A DNA stretch of 64,000 bases. Origin: Fusibacter bizertensis (GTDB taxonomy: Bacteria > Bacillota > Clostridia > Peptostreptococcales > Acidaminobacteraceae). The number at the start of each line of letters is the position of its first letter. Position 1 is the first letter of the stretch. The notes below the pieces were generated by a model. That model was not told the origin of the DNA and did no database searches. It saw nothing but the letters and a program-made list of their open reading frames with translations. The position numbers and the translations under genes were made by a program. The stretch covers positions 1 through 64,000 of the forward strand of contig NZ_JARYZI010000008.1 in the NCBI RefSeq assembly GCF_029914245.1, given 5' to 3'. This document shows positions 25,068 through 35,238 of the stretch, in pieces.

Positions 25068-26105
25068 TTATTTTGCTTTAAGTTCTGTCCAAACGCGATC
25101 GTACTCAGTGATAAAATCACCTGGATCACTGAAAATTTCAAAGTTCTCTAACAATGCATCATCTGGATAAGCATATGTCGTACCCATAAGTGCTGGATCT
25201 AATAATTTCATCGTCTCAGTGTTACAAGTTGCATAACCGACATAATCAGCATTTTTAAAACCTATATCACCACGACATAAAAAGTCAACAAACTGATGCG
25301 CAGCATCGATATTTTTAGCACCTTTAGGAATCACAACGTTATCAAACCAAATATTTGAGCCTTCTTTAGGTAATGCATATTCAAAGTTATCATATTCTTG
25401 AATAACCGTGCTTGCTTCACCTGACCACACAACCGCCATTGCGGTCTCTTCGCTGATCAACATATCTTTAACGTTATCGCCTACATAGGCTAAAACGTTT
25501 GGCTTTTGTTCTATTAAAACATCTCTAGCTGCCTCAAGTTCTGCCACACTTTTGGTATTCATTGAATACCCAAGTTTTTTAAGTGCAACCATAATAGAAT
25601 CTCTTTGTGAATCAACCATTGTAAACTGACCTGCATATTTCTCATCCCAAAGTACATTCCATGAATCTACTGGTTCAGTAATTATGTTTGTATTATATAT
25701 GATACCAACAGTTCCCCAAAAGTATGGGACCGAATACGCATTATTAGGATCAAAAGCTAGGTTCTTAAACCTAGTGTCAATATTAGCATAATTCGGAATT
25801 TTAGTTAAGTCAATAGGCTCAACTAAATCTTCTTTGATCATTTTTTCTATCATATAGTCAGATGGGATCGCTATATCATACTGCGTACCACCTTTTTTAA
25901 TTTTAGTATACATCTCTTCGTTTGTAGCGTATGTTTCGTAATTTACCTTGATGCCAGTTTCTTCCTCAAATATATCGAAGATGTCTTCATCAATATAGTC
26001 ACCCCAGTTGTATACGTTTAGTACAACTTGATCATCTTTCTTACATCCTGTAAATAAGGTCCCCATAAGTGCTACAAGTAAAACCAAAGATAAAACTTTT
26101 TTCAT
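25068..26105 (-). CDS. potD: Spermidine/putrescine-binding lipoprotein PotD
   Basis: 345 residues. The lipobox LFTGC (cysteine 21) after a short signal peptide shows membrane anchoring. The mature protein has the PotD/PotF fold marks: LNVYNWGDYID at its start, YDIAIPSDYMIEKM, VPYFWGTVGI and the acidic polyamine site residues distributed as usual (for example WSGEAS). It captures polyamines outside the cell for PotABC. Last gene of the regulator-potABCD operon, 26 bases after potC. Confidence 0.9.
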   Translation of the reverse strand: MKKVLSLVLLVALMGTLFTGCKKDDQVVLNVYNWGDYIDEDIFDIFEEETGIKVNYETYATNEEMYTKIKKGGTQYDIAIPSDYMIEKMIKEDLVEPIDLTKIPNYANIDTRFKNLAFDPNNAYSVPYFWGTVGIIYNTNIITEPVDSWNVLWDEKYAGQFTMVDSQRDSIMVALKKLGYSMNTKSVAELEAARDVLIEQKPNVLAYVGDNVKDMLISEETAMAVVWSGEASTVIQEYDNFEYALPKEGSNIWFDNVVIPKGAKNIDAAHQFVDFLCRGDIGFKNADYVGYATCNTETMKLLDPALMGTTYAYPDDALLENFEIFSDPGDFITEYDRVWTELKAK

Positions 26106-26131
26106 TAAAATCTCCCTTCTAAAGCATATGC

Positions 26132-26905
26132 TTATATCTCTTCTATTTTTGTACGTTTATTAAGTACCAACAGCAAGATAAGAACCGTAATAAACATCAA
26201 TGTTGAAAGCGCATTGATTTCTGGCTTAATCCCTCTTCTTGCCATTGAATAAATAGCAATTGACAAATTGCTTACGCCATTCCCTGTGTTGAAAAAACTG
26301 ATAACAAAATCATCAATAGAGAGCGTAAAAGCAATCAGTGCACCTGTAATAATACCAGGTTTGATTTCTGGATAAATAACTTTTCTGAAAGCATAAAAAG
26401 GTGTTGCACCAAGGTCAAGTGCAGCTTCAAGCATCTCACTTGGCATCTGTTTAAATTTTGGAAGTACAGATAACACCACATAAGGAATACAAAATGTAAC
26501 ATGGGCTATAATCATTGTCATGAGTCCAAGCTCCATATTAAGTGCTACAAATAATGTCATCAGAGAAATACCCGTAACAATATCTGGATTTAAAATAGGA
26601 AGTGAATTCACATTTAAAATAGCTTTTTGCTTCCATGTTTTCATATAAAATATACCAAAAGCAGCAAATGTTCCTATAACTGTCGCAACAGCAGAAGCAA
26701 CTACTGCCACAAGAACGGTATAATATAGCGATTTCATAATGTAGTCATTTTGAAATAAACTCTGATACCAATCCAATGTAAATCCTTCCCATTTTGCAGT
26801 TGACTTAGAATCATTGAATGAAAAGACCGCTAAAACTGCAATTGGTGCGTATAAAAAGCCGAAGATTATCAAAGTATACAACCTTTTAATCCATTTACCT
26901 ACCAT
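26132..26905 (-). CDS. potC: Polyamine ABC transporter permease PotC
   Basis: 257 residues with six membrane helices and the cytoplasmic coupling (EAA) loop EAALDLGATPFYAFRKV that docks onto PotA. WEGFTLDWYQSLF near the start is typical of PotC. With PotB it forms the membrane channel. Its start overlaps the end of potB by seven bases. Confidence 0.9.
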   Translation of the reverse strand: MVGKWIKRLYTLIIFGFLYAPIAVLAVFSFNDSKSTAKWEGFTLDWYQSLFQNDYIMKSLYYTVLVAVVASAVATVIGTFAAFGIFYMKTWKQKAILNVNSLPILNPDIVTGISLMTLFVALNMELGLMTMIIAHVTFCIPYVVLSVLPKFKQMPSEMLEAALDLGATPFYAFRKVIYPEIKPGIITGALIAFTLSIDDFVISFFNTGNGVSNLSIAIYSMARRGIKPEINALSTLMFITVLILLLVLNKRTKIEEI

Positions 26906-27735
26906 AGATTGACACCCCTTTCTTCAGGGTTATCTCCACCTACGCGGTTCATGATTGCCATCGATACTAAAATTAGCAACATCAGTATCATCGCTACTGC
27001 AGATCCGAAGTTCCAATCATTGATCACCAAGAATTGTTGTTCAATTAAGTTACCAATAAGCATGTACTGGCCACCATAAAGTAAATTTGAAATAACAAAA
27101 GTACTTACAGCTGGCATAAATACCATGGAAACACCTGATAAAATTCCAGGAACTGATAGTGGAAAAATCACTTTTAAAAAAACGATTTTCTTATTACCAC
27201 CCAAGTCTTCAGCAGCTTCTATTAAGCTCTGATCCATCTTAGTTAAAACCGTATAAATCGGAAGTACCATAAATGGTAAAAAGTTATACACCATTCCCAA
27301 TAATACTGCGCCTTCTGAATATAAAAACTGTACTTGTGGCAACCCCAAAAACGACAAGATGCCATTGAGTACACCATTTTTACCTAAGATCGTCATCCAT
27401 GCGTATGTTCTTAAAAGAAAGTTCATCCACATGGGAACAACAAACATCATAACCGCAAAAGTTCTAAACCTTACATTCATCTTTGCAAGGATCATAGCCA
27501 TAGGATAGCCTATGAAAAAACAAATTAATGTTGCTTCAACAGCTATTTTCAAAGACCTGGCAAGAACCGCTATATAGATGGGATCAAACGCTCTTGTAAA
27601 GTTAGAAAACGTAATCTGCCAAGAACCGTCGGAATTTGTCGTAATCATACTAAAACCAAAAACCATCAAAATCGGGATGACAACAAACATCGCGATCCAA
27701 AATAGATATGGACCCGAAGAAAGTTTTTTAATCAT
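26899..27735 (-). CDS. potB: Polyamine ABC transporter permease PotB
   Basis: 278 residues, six membrane helices. The coupling loop reads EAAEDLGGNKKIVFLKV and the family segment RTYAWMTILGKNGVLNG is present. It pairs with PotC. One base separates its ATG from the potA stop, and its end overlaps potC, so production of the permease pair is coupled. Confidence 0.9.
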   Translation of the reverse strand: MIKKLSSGPYLFWIAMFVVIPILMVFGFSMITTNSDGSWQITFSNFTRAFDPIYIAVLARSLKIAVEATLICFFIGYPMAMILAKMNVRFRTFAVMMFVVPMWMNFLLRTYAWMTILGKNGVLNGILSFLGLPQVQFLYSEGAVLLGMVYNFLPFMVLPIYTVLTKMDQSLIEAAEDLGGNKKIVFLKVIFPLSVPGILSGVSMVFMPAVSTFVISNLLYGGQYMLIGNLIEQQFLVINDWNFGSAVAMILMLLILVSMAIMNRVGGDNPEERGVNLW

Positions 27736-27736
27736 A

Positions 27737-28777
27737 CTATGCCTCCTTATCCATGATATGGATATCGTCTGGCGTTATAAAAAGACCAACGAGCGTGCCT
27801 TCTTGCTCCATAGTTGTACTATGAACCATCCACTCTCTATCTGCCTCAGCTACAAGCATCTCATAATGAACACCTTTAAACACAACAGATTTTACTATAC
27901 CTGTTAATAAACCTTCTGTTGCTGGAACAAGTCTCACGTCTTCTGGTCTAACGACAACTTCTATTGGTGTATTTTCTCCAAAGCCTTTATCAACGCATAC
28001 AAATGTTTTGTCACAAAACGCAACTTCAAAATCTTTAATCATAGTGCCATGAAAAATATTGCTCTCTCCGATGAAATCTGCAACAAATGCATTCTCTGGT
28101 TCGTTATAAATATCAATTGGAGAACCAATTTGTTGAATTTCTCCTTGATTCATAATAATAATTTTATCTGACATTGTAAGTGCTTCTTCTTGGTCATGCG
28201 TTACGTAAACAAACGTAATCCCTAATTCTTTTTGCATATTCTTAAGCTCAATCTGCATCTCTTTTCTAAGCTTAAGATCTAATGCCCCTAATGGCTCATC
28301 TAACAGCAATACCTTTGGTTCGTTTACAAGTGCACGTGCAATTGCAATTCGTTGCTGTTGGCCACCAGATAAAGAGTTGACACTACGTTTTTCAAATCCT
28401 TTTAAATTAACAAGTTCAAGCATCTTTGCTACTTTTATAGCAATTTCTTTATCACTTGCTTTCTTAATTTTCAAACCAAATGCAATATTCTCATATATAT
28501 TCATGTGAGGAAATAAAGCATACTTTTGAAAAACTGTATTGATTTGTCTCATATATGGAGGCGTATTGGTAATTTCATTGCCTTCAAAAAAAAGTTGACC
28601 TGAAGTTGGTGTTTCAAAACCAGCGATCATCCTAAGTGTCGTTGTTTTACCACAGCCACTCGGCCCAAGTATAGTTAAGAATTGGTTTTTCTTTACCCAA
28701 AAATCAATGTTCTTGACTACTGGTACACCACCAAATTCTTTTGTAATATTAAGTCCCTTAACGATTTTATCGCTCAT
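27737..28777 (-). CDS. potA: Polyamine ABC transporter ATP-binding protein PotA
   Basis: 346 residues. Walker [10 protein letters not shown] (about 39-47), Q-loop, signature LSGGQQQR, Walker [13 protein letters not shown] and switch His in VTHDQEEA are all intact; a C-terminal TOBE domain (about 270-340) completes the protein. It powers uptake of spermidine/putrescine through PotBC. Fifteen bases separate it from the regulator gene upstream. Confidence 0.92.
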   Translation of the reverse strand: MSDKIVKGLNITKEFGGVPVVKNIDFWVKKNQFLTILGPSGCGKTTTLRMIAGFETPTSGQLFFEGNEITNTPPYMRQINTVFQKYALFPHMNIYENIAFGLKIKKASDKEIAIKVAKMLELVNLKGFEKRSVNSLSGGQQQRIAIARALVNEPKVLLLDEPLGALDLKLRKEMQIELKNMQKELGITFVYVTHDQEEALTMSDKIIIMNQGEIQQIGSPIDIYNEPENAFVADFIGESNIFHGTMIKDFEVAFCDKTFVCVDKGFGENTPIEVVVRPEDVRLVPATEGLLTGIVKSVVFKGVHYEMLVAEADREWMVHSTTMEQEGTLVGLFITPDDIHIMDKEA

Positions 28778-28792
28778 AATTTCCTCCAGTTG

Positions 28793-29338
28793 CTAGAAAT
28801 TAGGGGGAGTACCCACCAGCAGAAGTACCGCTTCTCTACGGCCTTTATTGACGATTTCATGCCCCTTATTTGCTTTATAATAAAATGAATCTCCCGCCTT
28901 TGCCACATACTTTTTGCTACCCAAATTGATAACAATTGAACCAGATAAAACATATCCAAATTCTTCGCCTACATGTGGTTCGTGCTCATCATATGCACCA
29001 TTTGGCGCTAAAGTTAAAAGAATGGGCTCCATCATGTTCTTTTGAGCATTCGGGATAATCCATTCTAATTTGTATCCAACTTCTTCATTTTCTTTCTCAA
29101 AGAAATCTTCTGTTTTAAATACGATTTTTTCTTCCACTGTCTCACTGAAAAAGGCCTGGAGATTGGTCCCTAGGCTCTCCAATATATCGACTAAGCTCGC
29201 AATAGAAGGTGACGTCATGTCACGCTCAAGCTGCGATATAAATCCTTTTGATAACTCGCAACGATCTGCAAGTTCTTCTTGTGTGAGGTTGTTCTCCAGT
29301 CGAAGACGTTTGATTTTCTCTCCTATCTGCACAACCAT
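28793..29338 (-). CDS. XRE-family regulator with cupin domain, probable polyamine-transport regulator
   Basis: 181 residues. An N-terminal helix-turn-helix (RLENNLTQEELADRCELSKG, about residues 14-33) is joined to a C-terminal cupin (EHEPHVGEEFGYVLSG, then KAGDSFYYKANKGHEI). This architecture is that of PuuR-like repressors that sense polyamines or amino acids. As first gene of the pot operon it probably controls its own operon. AAGGAG is only two bases before ATG 29338; the GTG two codons later would have better spacing. Confidence 0.82.
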   Translation of the reverse strand: MVVQIGEKIKRLRLENNLTQEELADRCELSKGFISQLERDMTSPSIASLVDILESLGTNLQAFFSETVEEKIVFKTEDFFEKENEEVGYKLEWIIPNAQKNMMEPILLTLAPNGAYDEHEPHVGEEFGYVLSGSIVINLGSKKYVAKAGDSFYYKANKGHEIVNKGRREAVLLLVGTPPNF

Positions 29339-29450
29339 CTCTCCTTTTAAATAACTTTCATTTAGTAAGTTGCAATCCTATCAGCTTGTTTACTTTTATT
29401 AAACTTTTCACTCGATTTATTATACTTTATTGAAATTTGCGCGTCAATAC

Positions 29451-29491
29451 AAAAAAAAACAAAAAACGTAGCACTTCATAGCACTACGTTT
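29451..29491 (-). terminator. rho-independent terminator after cheV
   Basis: Stem AAACGTAG (29464-29471) with CTACGTTT (29484-29491), then a long T-rich tract on the minus strand (complement of 29451-29463). It follows the cheV stop at 29507. Confidence 0.75.
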
Positions 29492-29506
29492 CAGAGTTTA
29501 TTGTTA

Positions 29507-30433
29507 TTATTTTATTTTTAATATTTTATCGATGAGTTTTACAAGGTTTTCGATCTCCGGTTTACTCATTTGAGCATCCGCTCCAACAGCATCACCTTTG
29601 TGCATTAAATCATTTGTTATAAGTGATGAGAATATAATAATCGGTAATTTTTTTAAAATCTTATGTTCCTTGATGCGTCGCGTCAATGCGTGACCATCTA
29701 GTTGAGGCATCTCAATATCTGTAATCAACAAGTCTATATCAGAAGTGAAATTTTCACCCCTTTTATCCGCTACCATCATCAAGTATTCGTATGCTTGCAT
29801 GCCATCATCAAAAAACTTAAGATTTGTAAACCCAGCTTTTGTCAACGTATCTAGCAGTACTTTACGAATCATCGGAGAATCATCTGCTAAGGCAACTTTG
29901 ATTTTAGACCTATCTTTAACTTCGATTTCTTTAATTCGATCCATATTGATTCCAGTGTTTGGATTGATATCCATTACTATTTTTTCAAAGTCCAATAACA
30001 TGATGATCTGATCGTTTAAGTTGATATTACCAATAATTAGTGAATTTGAAGTAATATCATCAGGTTTCATAATTGCATTCCAACCAATTCGATTGATTCC
30101 CAGCACTGTCTCAATTGCAAAACCAACCTTAATCTTGTTAAACTCACATACCAAAGTCATACTTGTTTTCACATTTGGATTTTTTTGATTTTCAAGAACA
30201 TAGAGTAAATCAACAATAGAAATCATCTCGCCACGAATCAAAGAAATACCCGAAACAGCTGGATGTGAATTTGGGATTTTCGCTATGTTCTCAATTTGTA
30301 ACAATTCTTTAACCTTAACGACATTAATAGCATAGTGAACACCTGCAACTGTAAAGTGTAGTATTTCAACTTCACCAGTTCCGCTTTCAAGTAAAATACC
30401 TGGTTTATTTTCCATAACTGAAATATCCTCCAT
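29507..30433 (-). CDS. cheV: Chemotaxis coupling/response protein CheV
   Basis: 308 residues: a CheW-like domain (about 20-165, with NSHPAVSGISLIRGEMI) followed by a receiver domain (about 180-305). The receiver has the acidic pair (ADDSP), phosphoacceptor Asp in LLITDIEMPQLDG and a Lys in SKPEI. CheV couples chemoreceptors to CheA and tunes them by phosphorylation. It is monocistronic, as is common for orphan cheV, and indicates a motile cell. AGGATATTTC upstream of ATG 30433 gives a weak ribosome binding site. Confidence 0.92.
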   Translation of the reverse strand: MEDISVMENKPGILLESGTGEVEILHFTVAGVHYAINVVKVKELLQIENIAKIPNSHPAVSGISLIRGEMISIVDLLYVLENQKNPNVKTSMTLVCEFNKIKVGFAIETVLGINRIGWNAIMKPDDITSNSLIIGNINLNDQIIMLLDFEKIVMDINPNTGINMDRIKEIEVKDRSKIKVALADDSPMIRKVLLDTLTKAGFTNLKFFDDGMQAYEYLMMVADKRGENFTSDIDLLITDIEMPQLDGHALTRRIKEHKILKKLPIIIFSSLITNDLMHKGDAVGADAQMSKPEIENLVKLIDKILKIK

Positions 30434-30589
30434 AATCTAATTTTCCCACGTGAACCTAAATCACGTAATTACCTCGTCAAAATCCAAAAGTCATATATGT
30501 ACTATTATACCTTTCTCTTCGTTATTAATAAATAACTTTATTCTTAGACGTCAGTATATGATATATGGCATTATACCCAATGAAAATAT

Positions 30590-30623
30590 TAAAAATCAAA
30601 AAAGCATCTCTTTCGAGATGCTT
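30590..30623 (-). terminator. rho-independent terminator after kbl
   Basis: Perfect 9-bp stem AAGCATCTC (30602-30610) with GAGATGCTT (30615-30623), loop TTTC, then TTTTTTGATTTTT on the minus strand. Confidence 0.85.
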
Positions 30624-30643
30624 GATTTAATAAAAGTAAGATT

Positions 30644-31831
30644 TTATATAAGCTTCATTTCTTTGCCAACAGCTTCAAATACTGAAACGGCTTTTAAAAG
30701 TTGTTCTTCTGTATGTGCAGCTGTAACCATACATCTCACTCTTCCGGTACCTTTAGGAACCGTTGGGAAGATGATCGGCGATACAAATACACCAAGTTCA
30801 AGCATACGTTTAGAAAATGCAACGGTTTGCGCTTCATCACCAATAATTACTGGTGTAATTGGCGTTTCGCTTGAGCCGGTATTAAATCCAAGTTTTCCTA
30901 GTTCTTCTTTGAAAAAGTTAGCATTGTGCCACAATCTATCTGTATATTCTGTTGTACTGCTGAGTAAAGCTACAGCTTCAGTAATCGCACCAACTGCAGC
31001 AGGTGGTAAGGAAGTGCTAAACAAAAGTGGTCTACCTCTATGTAGCAACCATTCTTTCATCACTTTACGTCCTGCTACATAGCCACCAATTACACCAATT
31101 GCTTTAGAAAGGGTACCAATTGTAAAATCAATTCTTCCGTGTAAATGGAAATGATCTACAGTACCACGGCCACTTTCACCAAGTACGCCAGAACCATGTG
31201 CATCATCAACATAAGTCATACAATTGTATTTCTCTGCAAGTTCTACTATTTCTGGTAACTTAGCGATGTCACCGTCCATACTGAAAACACCGTCAGTAAT
31301 AATCAAACAATTTTCATAATTGCTACGTTTTTCTTTAAGTACACGCTCTAAGTCAGCCATATCGCTATGTTTAAATACAGCTTTATCAGCTTTTGAAAGC
31401 TTTACGCCATCAATAATACTCGCATGGTTTAATTCATCTGAGATGATCAAATCACCTTTATTTGTGATCGCTTGTATTGCACCTGCATTACAATTAAATC
31501 CTGATTGAAACACCATAACAGCTTCTTCACGTTTGAATTTAGCAAGCTCTACCTCTAATTGTTCATGGATATCCATGTTGCCTATAATTGTTCTTACAGC
31601 ACCAGAGCCCACACCATATTTTTCAACTGCTTCTATAGCAGCTTTCTTCAATTTAGGATGGTTTGCAAATCCTAAATAATTGTTAGAAGATAGATTGATT
31701 ACGGCTTTACCGTTTAGCATAACTTCAGCTTCGTTGGCCCCTTCAAGTACAGGCAACACACGATAAACGCCTTGCTCTTTAAGTTCCCTAACTTGATCTT
31801 GCAAATACTTTAACTCATGTACGTTTGACAT
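30644..31831 (-). CDS. kbl: Glycine C-acetyltransferase (2-amino-3-ketobutyrate CoA ligase) or close AONS-family paralogue
   Basis: 395 residues, a fold-type I PLP enzyme. [45 protein letters not shown] and the PLP-lysine segment [12 protein letters not shown] place it in the alpha-oxoamine synthase family; the [14 protein letters not shown] segment fits Kbl best. Kbl converts 2-amino-3-oxobutyrate and CoA to glycine and acetyl-CoA in threonine breakdown. No threonine dehydrogenase lies nearby, so 8-amino-7-oxononanoate synthase activity is an alternative. ATG 31831 was chosen because GGAGG lies seven bases upstream. Confidence 0.8.
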   Translation of the reverse strand: MSNVHELKYLQDQVRELKEQGVYRVLPVLEGANEAEVMLNGKAVINLSSNNYLGFANHPKLKKAAIEAVEKYGVGSGAVRTIIGNMDIHEQLEVELAKFKREEAVMVFQSGFNCNAGAIQAITNKGDLIISDELNHASIIDGVKLSKADKAVFKHSDMADLERVLKEKRSNYENCLIITDGVFSMDGDIAKLPEIVELAEKYNCMTYVDDAHGSGVLGESGRGTVDHFHLHGRIDFTIGTLSKAIGVIGGYVAGRKVMKEWLLHRGRPLLFSTSLPPAAVGAITEAVALLSSTTEYTDRLWHNANFFKEELGKLGFNTGSSETPITPVIIGDEAQTVAFSKRMLELGVFVSPIIFPTVPKGTGRVRCMVTAAHTEEQLLKAVSVFEAVGKEMKLI

Positions 31832-31875
31832 TGTCATTCCTCCATAAAAAGTAATTCTACGCATTTAGTATATCA

Positions 31876-32913
31876 CTATCCGTCCGTAGTGGAAATACAA
31901 AGTCTATTTATTGCCCATTTGTAATATTCACCCAGACGTTCATCTTTTTCAAGATATTTTTCTTCTTTTAACCGTTCTAAAACCATCATACTCTTGGAAC
32001 CACTCAAGATAATTAATGCATTTCTTTTGTAAACCCATAGTGGTCGCCATGCAAATCCCATCTTTCCAAACTTGGTTTTAAACGCACTTGAAGTCATCTT
32101 TAATAGGTCAAAAAGTTCTATCCAGTTTGAGGTATGACTTGTAAGTAGAAAAGAGTTGCAGGTAGAAATGCTGGTATTACTATTGGCTGGACAAACTTCC
32201 TGACATATACTGCAACCATATAGTTGCCTCTTAAAATTAATTCGGTTTACTTCTTCAATTAATTCTTTTGTCTGTGTCATTTCTGATAAGCACAAATTCA
32301 TCTGTGTAACCTCATAACCACAAACCTTAGTTGGACAAGCACTAACACAACGTCCACAGCTCTCACATCCCTCAAACCTATCCGATTGAATGCTTTGATT
32401 TATTGGCAACTCAGAATATAGTAAATGATTCTTAATAACAATATAGCCTATAAAAAAACGCGTCCCTAAAACAGGATGAATCAATAAATGGTTTTTTCCG
32501 ACACTGCCTAACCCTGCATAAAAAGCTACTTCACGGTCATTATAAGGTGAATTATCCACGCAGAAATCAACTTGTTCAAATTTTTGGTCAAATTGATTTT
32601 CCAATTGATTCAATACTTTCACAAGAATTCCCTTAATTTCAACGTGATAATCGTAATCCCAAGCAAAAGCTTCTACTTTCCCATAAGACACACCTGGGCA
32701 CTTATAATCAGAAGTCAAACGATAAGGGACTGCTATCGCAATTACTGTTGCTTCTTTTGAATGTACAGTATCAAATATACTATTTTCACTATTAAAAGTA
32801 TGGACTTTTTCCGTAAAAAGGGGTTCCCCCTCTTTAATTAATACAATACCCCAATGCTTAAGCATTAGGGCATTCATTGTATTTTCAAGTATATTATAAT
32901 CTGGATTTTTCAT
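31876..32913 (-). CDS. QueG-like epoxyqueuosine reductase / 4Fe-4S double-cluster protein
   Basis: 345 residues. The C-terminal half has two ferredoxin-type cluster motifs (CESCGRCVSACP and CSICQEVCP); the N-terminal half matches the DUF1730 cobalamin-binding part of QueG, including REVAFYAGLGSVGKN. QueG reduces epoxyqueuosine to queuosine in tRNA. This protein is a little divergent and no other queuosine genes are near, so it may be a paralogue acting on another substrate. GAGGCG precedes ATG 32913. It lies between the solute-binding protein and kbl. Confidence 0.7.
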   Translation of the reverse strand: MKNPDYNILENTMNALMLKHWGIVLIKEGEPLFTEKVHTFNSENSIFDTVHSKEATVIAIAVPYRLTSDYKCPGVSYGKVEAFAWDYDYHVEIKGILVKVLNQLENQFDQKFEQVDFCVDNSPYNDREVAFYAGLGSVGKNHLLIHPVLGTRFFIGYIVIKNHLLYSELPINQSIQSDRFEGCESCGRCVSACPTKVCGYEVTQMNLCLSEMTQTKELIEEVNRINFKRQLYGCSICQEVCPANSNTSISTCNSFLLTSHTSNWIELFDLLKMTSSAFKTKFGKMGFAWRPLWVYKRNALIILSGSKSMMVLERLKEEKYLEKDERLGEYYKWAINRLCISTTDG

Positions 32914-32938
32914 CGCTTCGCCTCAAAATTCACTTAAT

Positions 32939-34594
32939 CTATTGTAAAACCTCGATTTCTAAGTTTTCAATTTGCTGTGTCCATGATGCAAATGCATCAA
33001 TCTTTAAATTTTTCACTCTGCTGTTATATGCCCATATAGATTTTAGCCTTGCAATGGGTAAAACTGGTAACATTTCATTTTGAATCATGTGCCACTGTTT
33101 TAAAATCGTTTCTCTTTCAAATCTAGAATTTACTTCGTGAAGTTCATCAAACATTTCGTTTGAAGTTTGATCTTCAAAAGCTCCAAAATTATAGATGCCT
33201 TTTTCTATATTACTTGAGAATAACATTTCAGGGTTTTGATTTGACGTAATCTCCCAAGCTAAATTCCACATACTACTCTTTTCTTCACCTGACATTTTGT
33301 CAATCATGGTATTGTAATCCAGATAAATCAATGTCACTTCAATTCCTAATTTACGCCATTGCAATTTTGCAAATTGACCCAAATTATAAGACCAATCTGC
33401 TTCTGGAAACACCGTATATTCGAGCTTCATACGCTCCCCATTTTTTTCTCTAAACCCGTCATCATCTTTGTCTTTCCATCCTGATGAATCTAATAGTTCA
33501 TTTGCTTTTTCTAAATTATAAACATATTGATCCAGTGGCTGCGTGTTTATATTATACTCAGCATTATCCGTTGCGATAAAGTTAACTGCATCAGAATAAC
33601 CTGCCCATTCACTTTGGATAAATGCTTCTCGGTCTAAACCATAAAGTAACGCTTGTCTCACTTTCACTTCATTTAAAATCTGATTCGTTAAATCTAAGCC
33701 GATAAAAGTCGTAATATTTGTTCCTTGGGTCATCACGTTTCCAAAACTTAACTGCTTAACATCTTCAACTTTAAACTTTGAAGGCGATATCTCAAAAATG
33801 TCTATTTTACCCTCACCAAATGCTTTAAAAGCATCTGCTTCATTGTATTTTTTAATGACAATTCCAGATATTTTTGCATTATCTGCTAAATAATTTGTAT
33901 TTTTCACAAGAACTATACTCTCACCAAGACTATAGTCATTGAAACTAAACGGGCCTGTTCCCATTGGTGCCTTATAATTTTTCTTGAAATCTTCCAACTC
34001 GATAAAATCGTAATAATCTTTAGAGAGAATTGGAACCACAAACGAGCTTAAATTATCGCGACTATTACTATTGAAAGTAAACTCGATTTGATGCTCACCT
34101 ATTTTATCCACCGAAACTAAATGCGTTTTAACAGATGCGTATTTACCATCATAAAGAGGGTCAAGTAAAATCCCATAAGTAAACAATACATCTTCTGACT
34201 TAACAAGACTACCACTTTGAAATGTTATGCCTTCCTTCAAATCTACAGTATATTTAATCCCGTCCTCTGCCACAACATAGGATTTAGCAAGTACTCCTTG
34301 AAGAGAGTCATTACCGCTAAACACAAATAAACCATCAAAGACAAGGTCCGATATCCAATCTTCTACATCTTTCGATGCAAAAAGCGGATTGAATGTACTA
34401 TCAATATCAGGTGCTGCTACAACTAGAGCACCCGACCTTGATAAAGCAGGGTTAGCGATCAACTCTTGCTCTACAGGATCTAGTTTCGTTGGTTTGGTTG
34501 TCTTTTCAGAGTCATTTTGAATCTCACATGATGTAGACAAAATCACGATGATCATCATTGGGACTATAATTTTGACGAATCGTCTGAAATTCAT
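32939..34594 (-). CDS. Peptide/nickel-type ABC transporter solute-binding lipoprotein (SBP_bac_5)
   Basis: 551 residues. Signal peptide with lipobox LSTSC (cysteine 23). The mature part follows the oligopeptide-binding family: FNPLFASKDVEDWISDLVFD, YTVDLKEGITFQSGSLVKSE, GTGPFSF and VRQALLYGLDREAFI. It should bind peptides or another large polar ligand at the membrane. No permease or ATPase genes accompany it, so it must share a transporter encoded elsewhere or act as a receptor. It starts 11 bases after the wHTH gene. Confidence 0.85.
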   Translation of the reverse strand: MNFRRFVKIIVPMMIIVILSTSCEIQNDSEKTTKPTKLDPVEQELIANPALSRSGALVVAAPDIDSTFNPLFASKDVEDWISDLVFDGLFVFSGNDSLQGVLAKSYVVAEDGIKYTVDLKEGITFQSGSLVKSEDVLFTYGILLDPLYDGKYASVKTHLVSVDKIGEHQIEFTFNSNSRDNLSSFVVPILSKDYYDFIELEDFKKNYKAPMGTGPFSFNDYSLGESIVLVKNTNYLADNAKISGIVIKKYNEADAFKAFGEGKIDIFEISPSKFKVEDVKQLSFGNVMTQGTNITTFIGLDLTNQILNEVKVRQALLYGLDREAFIQSEWAGYSDAVNFIATDNAEYNINTQPLDQYVYNLEKANELLDSSGWKDKDDDGFREKNGERMKLEYTVFPEADWSYNLGQFAKLQWRKLGIEVTLIYLDYNTMIDKMSGEEKSSMWNLAWEITSNQNPEMLFSSNIEKGIYNFGAFEDQTSNEMFDELHEVNSRFERETILKQWHMIQNEMLPVLPIARLKSIWAYNSRVKNLKIDAFASWTQQIENLEIEVLQ

Positions 34595-34605
34595 CGCCCT
34601 TTCTC

Positions 34606-35166
34606 CTACTCTTTATCTGGCATTGCAAATACCATAGTTGCAAGCGAATGTCTCTGCGCCCCTTCTCTTGGCTCTTCTTTATCAGATAAATATGAATCTA
34701 TTAGCTTAGAAATATTTTCATTTAATTCTTTTGCTTCAGAGTCAGTTAAAAAATAATCTGCAAAGTGTGAAACTTTTCTAGATATTGGACCCGCATAATA
34801 TTGAACAGACTCATAAAAATCTCTAGAAATCCCTTCAAAAAAAGCAACAGCTACATTACTTATAGAATCAGACATCTCATCATCTAAAGTGACTGCGCTA
34901 CTGTCTATGATAATCTTATAAGCAACAGGACAATAGTATTTTTCTACTACGCCATATTTAGTAACTTCTTGCACCAACTCAATGATGCCTACTTTTTCAA
35001 GAATCTTGATATGATAATTCACTCTACCATGAGGTTCATCCAACATCTCAGCTATCTGTTTAGCCGTTTTAGGCTTAGCATCAAATGCTTCGATTATGTC
35101 GAGTCTGTACTGCTGTGATATAGCCTTAATCTGTTCTAAGTCTTTTAAGACAATGATATCTTTCAT
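34606..35166 (-). CDS. Winged-helix (ArsR-like) transcriptional regulator
   Basis: 186 residues. The winged helix lies at about 10-80: YRLDIIEAFDAKPKTAKQIA then GRVNYHIKILEKVGII. The C-terminal ~100 residues form a helical effector or dimer domain without metal-binding cysteines. ATG 35166 (AGGGTG upstream) is preferred to the TTG at 35181. It probably controls the adjoining solute-binding protein gene and itself. Confidence 0.78.
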   Translation of the reverse strand: MKDIIVLKDLEQIKAISQQYRLDIIEAFDAKPKTAKQIAEMLDEPHGRVNYHIKILEKVGIIELVQEVTKYGVVEKYYCPVAYKIIIDSSAVTLDDEMSDSISNVAVAFFEGISRDFYESVQYYAGPISRKVSHFADYFLTDSEAKELNENISKLIDSYLSDKEEPREGAQRHSLATMVFAMPDKE

Positions 35167-35238
35167 ATTCACCCTACCCAATTAATTGTTTTAGTTCTAA
35201 TTTTATTATAATTCTTATGTTAACCCCCGTCAATAGAG